Of a DNA stretch of 64,000 nt, positions 1 to 7,968 are shown in pieces. The stretch's first letter is position 1, and every line of letters starts with the position of its first letter. The position numbers and the translations under genes are program-made. Under the pieces are notes generated by a model. The model was not told the origin of the DNA and ran no database searches. It saw only the letters and a program-made list of their open reading frames with translations. This DNA comes from Pseudomonas sp. B20(2017) (GTDB lineage: Bacteria; Pseudomonadota; Gammaproteobacteria; Pseudomonadales; Pseudomonadaceae). Where the stretch lies: NCBI RefSeq assembly GCF_002113125.1, contig NZ_NEJP01000001.1, positions 434,001 through 498,000 on the forward strand, written 5' to 3'.

Positions 1-137
1 ACGCCGGCCTTGGCCAACCCGGCGTCGGTGACGATCAGCGCCTTGCGAAAACCGTAGTTGCGGATGGCATTCATGGCTTCGTCGAGGCAGCCGCTGCCCA
101 TGATGTTGACTGCTGGAATGAAAAAGGTGCTGCTCAT
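1..137 (-). CDS. Iron-containing alcohol dehydrogenase (N-terminal fragment)
   Basis: Only the first 45 or so codons are inside the window; the gene continues beyond the left edge. The peptide starts MSSTFFIPAVNIMGSGCLDE and continues with an NYGFRKALIVTDAGL stretch, which is the N-terminal NAD-binding part of group III Fe-dependent alcohol dehydrogenases (YiaY/AdhB-like). These enzymes interconvert alcohols and aldehydes with NAD(H) in the cytoplasm. An AGGAGA ribosome binding site lies just upstream of the ATG at 137. The metal-binding residues lie outside the window, so the family call is firm but the substrate is not. Confidence 0.8.
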   Translation of the reverse strand, partial: MSSTFFIPAVNIMGSGCLDEAMNAIRNYGFRKALIVTDAGLAKAG

Positions 138-292
138 GGCGCGTCTCCTGACAGGGACCAAATCGACTTCTGCGATCCGGCGGGTGCACACAGGATCGAC
201 CGATCGGTCACGGCGGATGTTGATCTGGCTCAATGCCCGCTCATGATAAAGTCGCCGTCCATCTGCCCCTTTGTTTTGAGACGTGCCCTGCA

Positions 293-1312
293 ATGACTGA
301 TTTACTGGATGTCGACGCCACCCTCGAAGACTGGAACGCGTTGCGCGCCACCACCGACTTCAGCGGTTTGCTGCTGGGCAACGGCGCCAGTCGTGCGGTG
401 TGGGACGATTTCGGCTACGACTCGCTGTTCGAAAACGCCCGCACGGTGGAAGAAAAGCCCCTGAGCCCATCGGAACTGAGCGTGTTCGACGCCATGCAGA
501 CGCGCAGTTTCGAGCAGGTACTCGGCGCGCTGAAAACCACCAGCCGGGTCAACAAGGCACTGGCTGTCAGCTCGGCCGCGCCGCGCAATCGCTATTACGC
601 GATCAAGGAAGCGCTGATCAATGCCGTCCACGATTTGCACATTCCGTGGCGACTGGTCGAAGCGTCGACCCTGACGATCCTGAACCGCGAACTGGCCAGT
701 TATCGCACGGTGTTCACCACCAATTACGACCTGCTCAATTACTGGGCGCTGCAACATCAGGGCGAGGCGATCGACGACCTGTTCAACGGCCCCGATGCGA
801 GTTTCGATCTGTGTGAAAGCAGCACTGAAAAACCGCGTCTGCTGTACTTGCACGGCGGTCTGCATCTGGTGCGCAACCAGGACGGCACCGCCCGCAAGCT
901 GACCGCCACCGAGGGCACGCTGCTCGGCAGTTTCGCGATCAACAACACGATCAAGACGCTCGACGACGTACCGCTGTTCGTCAACGAAGGGCCGAGTGCC
1001 GACAAGCTCAAGACCATCCGCAGTTCCGATTACCTGTCGTTCTGCTACGACCAGTTACTCGGTCACGGTGACAACCTGTGCATCTTCGGCCACGCCCTGG
1101 GCGAACAGGACAGCCACGTCGTGCGCGCCCTGCGTCTGGCGAAACCGAAGACCGTGGCGATCTCGATCTACCCGCGCAGCGCGGCGTTCATCCAGCACCA
1201 GAAGCGCCACTACGCGAAGCTGTTCGAGGGCACGGGCGTCGAGTTGCGGTTCTTTGATTCCAAGAGCCATGCGCTAGGGAATCCGAAGCTGTCAGTGCCG
1301 GTCGAGGTTTAG
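293..1312 (+). CDS. DUF4917 family protein with SIR2-like motifs
   Basis: A 339-aa soluble protein. The frame stays open back to 233, but the start at 293 (MTDLLDV) gives the usual family N-terminus; the ribosome binding site is weak for both starts. Visible motifs are GNGAS (residues 29-33), TTNYD (142-146), LHGGLH (186-191) and FGHALGEQD (265-273). This order (glycine-rich loop, TTNYD, HG, FGxxLxxxD) resembles SIR2-like NAD-binding domains, some of which are NADases in antiphage systems. I see no signal peptide, no membrane segment and no fused effector or sensor domain. It is single-gene and flanked by metabolic genes. The biochemical function is unknown; NAD binding is inference from motifs. 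Confidence 0.75.
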   Translation: MTDLLDVDATLEDWNALRATTDFSGLLLGNGASRAVWDDFGYDSLFENARTVEEKPLSPSELSVFDAMQTRSFEQVLGALKTTSRVNKALAVSSAAPRNRYYAIKEALINAVHDLHIPWRLVEASTLTILNRELASYRTVFTTNYDLLNYWALQHQGEAIDDLFNGPDASFDLCESSTEKPRLLYLHGGLHLVRNQDGTARKLTATEGTLLGSFAINNTIKTLDDVPLFVNEGPSADKLKTIRSSDYLSFCYDQLLGHGDNLCIFGHALGEQDSHVVRALRLAKPKTVAISIYPRSAAFIQHQKRHYAKLFEGTGVELRFFDSKSHALGNPKLSVPVEV

Positions 1313-1333
1313 TGGCGACGCTTTTGGCGTCTT

Positions 1334-1394
1334 CGCTAGCAGGCTAGCTTCCACAAGGAAGTGCATTCCAACTGTGGGAGCTAGCCTGCTAGCG
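1334..1394. repeat. REP pair, ctagc class
   Basis: Two perfect 16-bp inverted arms (CGCTAGCAGGCTAGCT at 1334-1349 and its complement at 1379-1394) flank a 29-bp spacer. The unit lies between the 3' ends of the convergent DUF4917 and XRE genes. The same class recurs at 37293-37364. The typical tggga/gatggcg shoulders of Pseudomonas REPs are present. Confidence 0.85.
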
Positions 1395-1414
1395 ATGGCG
1401 TACGTCCAGTCAAC

Positions 1415-1957
1415 TCACTCCTCGCTGCTGTGCACCACCACCAGCAACTGCGCCTGCACCTCGCCCACTGAGCGGATGCGATGGGGTTTCTGCGCATTGA
1501 AGTGCAGCGCATCGCCCCGCTCCAGCAGCACCCGTTCGTTCACAAAGTCTACTTCGACCTGGCCTTCGTGGACGAACAGAAACTCCTCGCCCAAATGTTC
1601 CTTGAAGGTTTTGTCGGTGAATTCGCTCGGCGGGTAAATGATGAACGGCAGCAGGCTGCGTTCGCTGACCTGATGGGCCAGCACCGCATAACCCAGACTG
1701 TGATCGTTGGCCGCCAGCGACTGGCGTTCGTGGCTGCGCACCAGGCTGTAGCTGTCGAGGCTAACGTTGTCTTCGGAGAACAGCTCTTCGACTTTCACGT
1801 TCAGCGCCTTGGCCAGTTTCAGCGCGGCGGCAATCGACGGTGTGTTCAATCCGCGCTCGACCTTCGACAGGTAACTCTTGGTCATGCCGGATTTCTCGGC
1901 CAGCGCCTCAAGGGTTACGCCAAGTTTTTTTCTCAATAATTTCAAACGGATAGACAT
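1415..1957 (-). CDS. XRE-family regulator with C-terminal cupin domain
   Basis: A 180-aa transcription factor. Residues about 7-60 form an XRE helix-turn-helix (LGVTLEALAEKSGMTKSYLS, then a VERG...PS turn). Residues about 105-175 form a cupin barrel (HLGEEFLFVHEGQVEVDF, then HFNAQKPHRIRS) that probably senses a small ligand. It is transcribed away from the class II aldolase and DapA-like genes, and the 108-bp gap carries the palindrome ATGACAC-AAA-GTGTCAT. It is therefore the likely local regulator of those two genes and of itself. Family members often control amino-acid, polyamine or sugar-acid catabolism; the ligand here is not predictable. Confidence 0.88.
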   Translation of the reverse strand: MSIRLKLLRKKLGVTLEALAEKSGMTKSYLSKVERGLNTPSIAAALKLAKALNVKVEELFSEDNVSLDSYSLVRSHERQSLAANDHSLGYAVLAHQVSERSLLPFIIYPPSEFTDKTFKEHLGEEFLFVHEGQVEVDFVNERVLLERGDALHFNAQKPHRIRSVGEVQAQLLVVVHSSEE

Positions 1958-2002
1958 GCGAAGCGATTAATCCAGCAAAGGAAAGACGATTTGTCCTTGC
2001 CA

Positions 2003-2038
2003 ATGACACAAAGTGTCATATAGCCTCGTAAGTGTCAT
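2003..2038. promoter_or_regulatory. Candidate operator for the XRE-cupin regulator
   Basis: A perfect 7-bp inverted repeat, ATGACAC (2003-2009) - AAA - GTGTCAT (2013-2019), is followed by a third half-site GTGTCAT at 2032-2038. The cluster lies 28-63 bp upstream of the aldolase ATG and about 45 bp upstream of the divergent XRE start. Position and symmetry suit a dimeric HTH regulator. The link to the neighbouring XRE protein is inference. Confidence 0.6.
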
Positions 2039-2065
2039 CCATGGCAACCACCACAGGACACGGAT

Positions 2066-2848
2066 ATGGCGAAGACATTAGCACTACCCAAAGACGAACT
2101 GGTCAAGCAAGCGCTGACCCAGATGCAAAAAACCCTGGCGGATAATACGTGGACAGACCGGCAAAAGCTGGCCCTGACCTGCCGGATCCTGTTCGAGAAC
2201 GGCCACGATTCGGGCCTCGCCGGGCAGATCACCGCCCGTGGCCCGCAGCCGGGCACTTACTACACTCAGCAACTGGGACTGGGTTTCGATGAAATCACCG
2301 CGAGCAATCTGCTGCTGGTCAACGAAGACCTGGAAGTGCTCGAAGGCCACGGCATGGCCAACCCGGCCAACCGTTTCCACAGCTGGGTGTACCGCGCCCG
2401 GCCGGACGTGAACTGCATCATCCACACTCACCCGACGCACATTGCCGCGCTATCGATGCTGGAAGTGCCGCTGCAGATTTCCCACATGGACCTGTGCCCG
2501 CTGTACGACGATTGCGCGTTCCTTGAAGGCTGGCCGGGGGTGCCGGTGGGCAACGAAGAAGGCGAGTTGATTGCCGGGGCGTTGGGCGACAAACGGGCGA
2601 TCCTGCTTTCCCACCACGGTCAGCTGTCCACCGGCACGACCATCGAGGAAGCGTGTGTCATCGCGCAACTGATCGAGCGCGCCGCCAAACTGCAACTGCT
2701 GGCGATGGCCGCCGGGACGATCAAGCCGATCATTCCCGAGCTGGGTCGCGAAGCGCATGACTGGGTCTCCAAACCCAAACGCCACGCCGCGGCCTTCAAT
2801 TACTACGCCCGGCAGAACCTGCGTCAGCACGCCGATTGCCTGAACTGA
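2066..2848 (+). CDS. Class II aldolase/adducin family protein
   Basis: A 260-aa cytoplasmic protein of the AraD/FucA fold. The metal-site histidines are visible in IIHTHPTH (H120, H122) and LSHHGQLSTG (H183/H184). The usual GNxS phosphate loop appears as GLAGQITARG (residues 50-59). Family members carry out Zn-dependent retro-aldol or decarboxylation chemistry on sugar or keto acids. The gene is followed 26 bp later by a DapA-family lyase, and the two are probably cotranscribed under the divergent XRE-cupin regulator. The pairing of two C-C lyases suggests a short catabolic pathway for a keto or sugar acid; the substrate is unknown. Confidence 0.85.
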   Translation: MAKTLALPKDELVKQALTQMQKTLADNTWTDRQKLALTCRILFENGHDSGLAGQITARGPQPGTYYTQQLGLGFDEITASNLLLVNEDLEVLEGHGMANPANRFHSWVYRARPDVNCIIHTHPTHIAALSMLEVPLQISHMDLCPLYDDCAFLEGWPGVPVGNEEGELIAGALGDKRAILLSHHGQLSTGTTIEEACVIAQLIERAAKLQLLAMAAGTIKPIIPELGREAHDWVSKPKRHAAAFNYYARQNLRQHADCLN

Positions 2849-2874
2849 ACACCTCATCCTTGCGGAGCACTCTC

Positions 2875-3756
2875 ATGTCCAACATTCACGGCATCATCGG
2901 CTACACCATCACCCCGTTCAGCGCCAACGGCGAAGGCGTTGACCTGCCGGCCCTCGGCCGCTCGATCGACCGTCTGATCGCCGGCGGCGTCCACGCGATC
3001 GCTCCCTTGGGCAGCACCGGCGAAGGCGCCTACCTGAGCGATGCGGAGTGGGATCAGGTCGCCGAGTTCAGCATCAAGCACGTCGCCAAACGCGTACCGA
3101 CGGTGGTCAGCGTGTCCGACCTGACCACCGCCAAAGCGGTGCGCCGCGCACGTTTCGCCGAAGCCCACGGCGCCGACGTGGTGATGGTGCTGCCGACCTC
3201 TTACTGGAAGCTCAGCGAAGCGGAAATCCTCGCCCACTACCGCGCCATCGGCGACAGCATCGGCGTGCCGATCATGCTCTACAACAACCCGGCCACCAGC
3301 GGCACCGACATGTCGGTGGAACTGATCCTGCGCATCGTCAACGGCGTGGAAAACGTGACCATGGTCAAGGAGAGCACCGGCGACATCCAGCGCATGCACA
3401 AGCTGCAACTGCTCGGCGAAGGCCGGGTGCCGTTCTACAACGGCTGCAATCCGCTGGCGCTGGAAGCGTTCGCCGCCGGGGCCAAGGGCTGGTGCACGGC
3501 AGCACCGAACCTGATTGCGCAGCTCAATCTGGATTTGTACGAAGCCACACTGGCGGGGAATCTGGGCAAGGCGCGGGAGCTGTTCTACCGCCAGTTGCCG
3601 CTGCTGGACTTCATCCTCAAGGGCGGCTTGCCGGCGACGATCAAGGCCGGTCTGCGCCTGACCGATCTGGAAGTCGGCGATCCGCGTTTGCCGGTGTTCC
3701 CGCTGAGCGAGGCCGGGCGTAATCAGTTGCAGGCCATTCTCAAAAGCCTGAGCTGA
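2875..3756 (+). CDS. Dihydrodipicolinate synthase family protein
   Basis: A 293-aa TIM-barrel lyase/aldolase of the DapA/NanA superfamily. The start at 2875 is preferred because GGAG lies just upstream; an in-frame ATG at 2836 would overlap the aldolase gene. Visible features are PLGSTGEGAYLS (GSTGE 46-50, substrate carboxylate binding), LYNNPATSGTD (Tyr136) and VKESTGD (Schiff-base Lys165). Enzymes of this group condense or cleave pyruvate or other 2-oxo acids. Because it sits in an apparent operon with a class II aldolase, a catabolic role is more likely than lysine synthesis. Confidence 0.87.
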   Translation: MSNIHGIIGYTITPFSANGEGVDLPALGRSIDRLIAGGVHAIAPLGSTGEGAYLSDAEWDQVAEFSIKHVAKRVPTVVSVSDLTTAKAVRRARFAEAHGADVVMVLPTSYWKLSEAEILAHYRAIGDSIGVPIMLYNNPATSGTDMSVELILRIVNGVENVTMVKESTGDIQRMHKLQLLGEGRVPFYNGCNPLALEAFAAGAKGWCTAAPNLIAQLNLDLYEATLAGNLGKARELFYRQLPLLDFILKGGLPATIKAGLRLTDLEVGDPRLPVFPLSEAGRNQLQAILKSLS

Positions 3757-3778
3757 TCTCAAGGTACACACCACCCCT

Positions 3779-3896
3779 TGTGGGAGCGAGCTTGCTCCGG
3801 GCGGCGATCCGACGATGAAGCCATCAGATCCGACAACGATGTCGACTGATGAACCGTCATCGTCGGATCGCCGCCCGGAGCAAACTCGCTCCCACA
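3779..3896. repeat. REP pair, ggagcgag class
   Basis: Two long inverted arms (3779-3818 and 3857-3896) read TGTGGGAGCGAGCTTGCTCC, followed by GGGCGGCGATCCGACGATGA, with one internal mismatch. The unit lies between the 3' ends of the convergent DapA-family and YegP-like genes. The outer part matches the copies at 5902-6006, 41377-41468, 55821-55910 and 63571-63643. Confidence 0.85.
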
Positions 3897-3912
3897 GGTT
3901 TTTGTGCTGGAT

Positions 3913-4257
3913 TCAAAGAACCGGCAAGGTCTTGTCCTTGATCACCTTCGTCGGCCCGTTGGTCTTCACGGCAGCAATGCCTTTGGCACACGCCGCGTCC
4001 GATGAATAGGATTCGCTGCTGCCGATGATCTGGTGATTGGCTGCCTTGAGGTTGAAGTAGGGGTGGCCGTCCTTCGTCGATTTTTTCTCGTAGCGTTCGT
4101 CCAGCGGGCTGTTGGTCTGCACCGAGGCGATGCCGTTTTCGGCGGCCGTGCGGCTCGTGTACAGCTCGCTGGTCAGAATGGTTTCGGCATTCGCCGCTTT
4201 CAGCACGAACCTGTACTGGCCGTTGCTGCTTTTGCTCAACTCATACCATCCGGACAT
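3913..4257 (-). CDS. YegP/DUF1508 family protein
   Basis: A 114-aa protein made of two tandem DUF1508 repeats. Each has the pattern FxLKAANxxxIxxSExYxSxxAAxxGIxxVxTN (about residues 10-50 and 60-105). It starts at 4257 (MSGWYEL) behind AAGGAG; the longer open frame to 4518 runs antisense-like into the neighbour and is not used. YegP-like proteins are small cytoplasmic proteins of unknown mechanism, often stress-induced. The gene lies 22 bp downstream of the PfpI-family gene on the same strand and is probably cotranscribed with it. Confidence 0.88.
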   Translation of the reverse strand: MSGWYELSKSSNGQYRFVLKAANAETILTSELYTSRTAAENGIASVQTNSPLDERYEKKSTKDGHPYFNLKAANHQIIGSSESYSSDAACAKGIAAVKTNGPTKVIKDKTLPVL

Positions 4258-4279
4258 GGTGTTTCTCCTTATCGATGCG

Positions 4280-4861
4280 TCACAGGGTGATTTTGGTTCC
4301 AAGCAACCCGAGGAAACCCGCCAGCCATTTCGGGTGCGCCGGCCAGGCGGGCGCGGTGGCCAGGTTGCCCTGGACATGGCCGTCCGTGACCGGGATGTCG
4401 ATGTAGGTGCCGCCGGCCAGCCGGACTTCCGGGGCACAGGCCGGATAGGCGCTGCACTCGCGCCCTTCGAGAATCCCCGCTGCCGCCAGTAGTTGCGCGC
4501 CATGGCAGACAGCAGCAATCGGTTTGCCGGCCTTGTCGAAGGCTCGCACCAGATCCAGGACTTTTTCGTTCAGCCGCAGGTATTCCGGCGCACGCCCACC
4601 GGGCACCAACAGTGCGTCGTAATCCTTGGCATCGACCTTGGCGAAATCGAAGTTCAGGGCGAACTGGTGACCGGGCTTTTCGCTGTAGGTCTGGTCGCCT
4701 TCAAAGTCGTGAATCGCGGTGCGCACGGTCTTGCCGGCAGCCTTGTCCGGGCACACGGCATGCACGGTGTGACCGACCATTTGCAGGGCCTGGAACGGCA
4801 CCATCACTTCGTAGTCTTCGACGTAATCGCCGACCAGCATCAGAATCTTTTTCGCGGCCAT
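4280..4861 (-). CDS. DJ-1/PfpI family protein
   Basis: A 193-aa glutamine-amidotransferase-like protein of the DJ-1/PfpI superfamily. The nucleophile elbow is [14 protein letters not shown] (Cys119, His120), with acidic partner Glu17 in DYVEDYEVM and the [12 protein letters not shown] loop. Members act as cytoplasmic glyoxalase/deglycase-like or protease-like stress proteins. The start at 4861 (MAAKKIL) has GGAG upstream. The YegP-like gene follows 22 bp downstream, so the pair looks like a small stress operon. The exact activity cannot be read from sequence. Confidence 0.88.
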   Translation of the reverse strand: MAAKKILMLVGDYVEDYEVMVPFQALQMVGHTVHAVCPDKAAGKTVRTAIHDFEGDQTYSEKPGHQFALNFDFAKVDAKDYDALLVPGGRAPEYLRLNEKVLDLVRAFDKAGKPIAAVCHGAQLLAAAGILEGRECSAYPACAPEVRLAGGTYIDIPVTDGHVQGNLATAPAWPAHPKWLAGFLGLLGTKITL

Positions 4862-5029
4862 GGGCAGGACTCCTCTGGTGAATGCGCAGGAATATTCACA
4901 GTAGTCCAAGGATCGCGATGGCGTCGCAAACTGTATGGATAACTCTGCGCTCAGCTGTAACAGCCCGATTGCCGTGGTTTGTGGCTAGATGAAGGCACCT
5001 CCCAGCCACCTTTGAATCGGTTTGCTCTC

Positions 5030-5935
5030 ATGTCTTCGCGCGAAAACACCGGCATGGCCCTCGGCCTGCTCGGCGTGGTGATTTTCAGCCTTACCCTGCC
5101 CTTCACCCGCATCGTGGTGCAGGAACTGCACCCGCTGCTCAACGGCCTGGGCCGTGCGTTGTTCGCGGCGATTCCGGCGGCGGCGCTGTTGTTGTGGCGA
5201 CGGGAAAAGTGGCCGACCTGGAAGCAAGTCAAAGGCCTGAGCCTGGTGATCGCCGGGGTGATTCTCGGTTTCCCGGTGCTGTCGGCGTGGGCCATGCAGA
5301 CCTTGCCGGCGTCCCACGGTGCGCTGGTCAACGGTTTGCAGCCGCTGTGCGTGGCGCTGTACGCCGCGTGGCTGTCCCATGAACGTCCGTCGAAAGCCTT
5401 CTGGGCCTGCGCCGCGTTGGGCAGTGCGTTGGTGTTGGGTTATGCGTTGTACACCGGCGCCGGCAGCATTCAGGCCGGTGACTTGCTGATGCTCGGAGCG
5501 ATTGCGGTGGGCGGTCTGGGTTATGCCGAGGGCGGGCGTCTGGCCCGGGAGATGGGCGGCTGGCAGGTGATCTGCTGGGCACTGGTGCTGTCGACGCCGC
5601 TGCTGATCGGCCCGGTGCTGTATCTGGCTTTCCAGCATCAAGGCGCGGTGTCGGCGAAAACCTGGTGGGCGTTTGGTTACGTCGCGCTGTTTTCGCAGTT
5701 TCTGGGCTTCTTCGCCTGGTACGCCGGGCTGGCCATGGGTGGCATTGCACGGGTCAGTCAGATCCAGCTGTTGCAGATCTTCTTCACCATCGCGTTTTCC
5801 GCGCTGTTCTTCGGCGAACACGTGGAGCCGATCACCTGGCTGTTCGCCTGCGGGGTGATCGCGACAGTGATGCTCGGGCGCAAGACCGCCATCAGACCCC
5901 ATGTGGGAGCGAGCTTGCTCGCGAAGACGGACTGA
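5030..5935 (+). CDS. EamA/DMT family transporter
   Basis: A 301-aa inner-membrane protein with about ten hydrophobic segments in two EamA repeats (roughly residues 10-140 and 150-285). Drug/metabolite transporters of this family usually export amino acids or metabolites by proton exchange. The start at 5030 (MSSRENTG) is preferred over 4979. The C-terminus (HVGASLLAKTD) is encoded inside a REP element: the bases from about 5902 are the same TGTGGGAGCGAGCTTGCTCG arm found between genes elsewhere, so insertion of the repeat has rewritten the tail. The substrate is unknown. Confidence 0.88.
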   Translation: MSSRENTGMALGLLGVVIFSLTLPFTRIVVQELHPLLNGLGRALFAAIPAAALLLWRREKWPTWKQVKGLSLVIAGVILGFPVLSAWAMQTLPASHGALVNGLQPLCVALYAAWLSHERPSKAFWACAALGSALVLGYALYTGAGSIQAGDLLMLGAIAVGGLGYAEGGRLAREMGGWQVICWALVLSTPLLIGPVLYLAFQHQGAVSAKTWWAFGYVALFSQFLGFFAWYAGLAMGGIARVSQIQLLQIFFTIAFSALFFGEHVEPITWLFACGVIATVMLGRKTAIRPHVGASLLAKTD

Positions 5936-6006
5936 CAGTCAACGATGATGTCGCCTGTTATGGCCCCTTCGTCGGATCGCCGCCCGGAGCAAGCTCGCTC
6001 CCACAG
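5902..6006. repeat. REP pair overlapping the 3' end of the EamA gene
   Basis: The left arm (about 5902-5931) has the inner sequence CTCGCGAAGACGG. The right arm (about 5971-6006) has the CCGCCCGGAGCAAGCTCGCT variant seen at 3857-3896. Only the outer parts are mutually complementary, so this looks like a hybrid of two REP subtypes. The left arm is translated as the last residues of the EamA protein. Confidence 0.8.
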
Positions 6007-6014
6007 GGCAACGG

Positions 6015-7232
6015 TCAAGCCAGCAAACCGTCAGCGAGCAGCAGGGTTTCGAGGCAGTGCTCGCTGATCTGATAGAACGCCTTCAATTCCTGAATCTTCA
6101 CCAACAGCTGAGTAGGGTCCACCGGCTCGGCGCGCTTCACCGCCAGAATCATCTTGTTCTTGTTGGTGTGGTCCAGGGAGATGAACTCGAACACCTTGGT
6201 CTCGTAACCGCAGGCTTCGAGGAACAGCGCACGCAAGCTGTCAGTGACCATTTCCGCCTGCTGGCCCAGGTGCAGGCCGTATTGCAGCATCGGCTTGAGC
6301 AGCGCCGGACTCTGGATCTGCAAGCGGATCTGTTTGTGGCAGCACGGCGAGCACATGATGATCGAGGCGCCGGAGCGGATACCGGTGTGGATCGCGTAGT
6401 CGGTGGCGATGTCGCAGGCATGCAGGGCGATCATCACGTCCAGCTCGCTCGGCGCCACGCTGCGCACATCGCCGCATTTGAACACCAGCCCCGGGTGTTC
6501 CAGCTTCGTGGCGGCGGTGTTGCACAGGTTGACCATTTCTTCGCGTAATTCGACGCCGGTGACTTCGCCTTCGGCCTTCAACGTGTTGCGCAGATAGTCA
6601 TGGATGGCGAACGTCAGGTAACCCTTGCCCGAACCAAAATCCGCCACCCGCACCGGTTTGTCCAGGGCCAGCGGCGACGAGGTCAGCGCGTGGCTGAAGA
6701 CTTCGATGAACTTGTTGATCTGCTTCCATTTGCGCGACATCGCCGGGATCAGCTCGTGTTGCGCGTTGGTCACGCCCAGGTCCTTGAGGAACGGTCGGTT
6801 CAGATCGAGAAAGCGGTTTTTCTCGCGGTTGTGCTCGGCGGACGGCACTTCGCGTAATTGCTGAGGTTTGCTCTTGAACAGCGAACTCTTGCCCTTTTTG
6901 CTGTATTCGAGCTGGGCTTCGTCCGTCAGCGCCAGCAAATGCGCATTTTTGAACGCCGCCGGCAGCAGCCCGGCAATCGTCGTTACCGCTTCGTCCAATG
7001 GCAGGTTCTTGGTGATGTCGCGGGTCTTGTAGCGATAGACGAACGACAGGTTCGGCTGCGCCTTGACCGTCACCGGTTTGATGATGATCCGCTGCAGATC
7101 CGCTTCTTCGCCGACGTACTTGGCCAGCACCAGTTTGATGAAGCCGTTCTGTTCGAGGCTGGTTTGCAGCAGCTCGATGAATTGGACGTGATGATCCGGT
7201 GCCGGTTTGGCAGATGGGGCGGTAACAGACAT
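6015..7232 (-). CDS. Class I SAM-dependent methyltransferase
   Basis: A 405-aa protein. The Rossmann methyltransferase domain begins near residue 195 with motif I VADFGSGKGYLTFAIHDYL, followed by acidic VTGVELREEMV and IALHACDIATDYAI. A SPCCHKQ motif near residue 297 is typical of the Methyltransf_32 group, which includes eukaryotic METTL25/GSTCD-like proteins. The N-terminal half is family-specific. It is monocistronic, between a REP and the TPM/LemA operon. The substrate is unknown; a nucleic acid substrate is possible, but that is inference. Confidence 0.85.
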   Translation of the reverse strand: MSVTAPSAKPAPDHHVQFIELLQTSLEQNGFIKLVLAKYVGEEADLQRIIIKPVTVKAQPNLSFVYRYKTRDITKNLPLDEAVTTIAGLLPAAFKNAHLLALTDEAQLEYSKKGKSSLFKSKPQQLREVPSAEHNREKNRFLDLNRPFLKDLGVTNAQHELIPAMSRKWKQINKFIEVFSHALTSSPLALDKPVRVADFGSGKGYLTFAIHDYLRNTLKAEGEVTGVELREEMVNLCNTAATKLEHPGLVFKCGDVRSVAPSELDVMIALHACDIATDYAIHTGIRSGASIIMCSPCCHKQIRLQIQSPALLKPMLQYGLHLGQQAEMVTDSLRALFLEACGYETKVFEFISLDHTNKNKMILAVKRAEPVDPTQLLVKIQELKAFYQISEHCLETLLLADGLLA

Positions 7233-7322
7233 GAGAAAAAGCGGCCTCGGACGGGCAAATCGGGAATGGCCGCTAGTTTAGGGGGGATGGCGCTCAAGGG
7301 CACGGCTAATTTCCCGAACGGC

Positions 7323-7940
7323 TTATCCCAGCACCACCAGGCGATTGGGCAACTCATTCCTCACCTGCGTCACCGGCACATGCACCTTGAGCAACTCGCC
7401 GCACGCCTCGATACAGGTAACAAAGCCCTGCAACGTCTGCCCCTGCCGCACCTGCTCGGTAAACGCCGCGACAATCGAGTCCCAGCTCTTGTTATCCAGC
7501 TTCTTGGAAATCCCCTCATCCACCAGAATTTCCACATACCGCTCCGCCTCACAGACAAAAATCAGCATGCCGGTGCCGCCCACCGTGTGATGCAGGTTCT
7601 GTTCGAGAAACTGCCGCCGCGCCAGATTCGAGGCGCGCCAGTGCCGGACATGACGCGGGATCAGATGAGTGGTGACCTTCGGCAGACGAAACACCAGGCA
7701 CAGCACGACAAAACTGACCCACTGCACCAGCAACAGGCTGTGCATCGTCAGCCAGCCCGTCAGGTAATGCACGATCCCCGGCACCACCAGCGCCAGCAGG
7801 CTGGCCCACAGCAGCGGGATGTACGCGTAGTCGTCGGCGCGGGCCGCGAGCACCGTCACCAGTTCGGCGTCGGTGTCGCGCTCGACCCGGGCGATGGCCT
7901 CGGCGACCTTGCGTTGTTCGTGTTCAGTCAGTAATGCCAT
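7323..7940 (-). CDS. TPM domain membrane protein
   Basis: A 205-aa protein. The N-terminus (EHEQRKVAEAIARVERDTDAE) and the C-terminal part (IFVCEAERYVEILVDEGI...) form a TPM fold split by two hydrophobic segments near residues 40-90. It starts at 7940 (MALLTEHEQ), 28 bp after the second TPM gene, and is the third gene of a LemA-TPM-TPM operon. TPM domains are small folds linked to membrane protein quality control, for example in photosystem repair and YgcG proteins. The role in Pseudomonas is not established. Confidence 0.85.
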   Translation of the reverse strand: MALLTEHEQRKVAEAIARVERDTDAELVTVLAARADDYAYIPLLWASLLALVVPGIVHYLTGWLTMHSLLLVQWVSFVVLCLVFRLPKVTTHLIPRHVRHWRASNLARRQFLEQNLHHTVGGTGMLIFVCEAERYVEILVDEGISKKLDNKSWDSIVAAFTEQVRQGQTLQGFVTCIEACGELLKVHVPVTQVRNELPNRLVVLG

Positions 7941-7968
7941 GTCGTGAAGTGCCTGCTCATTATTGTTA

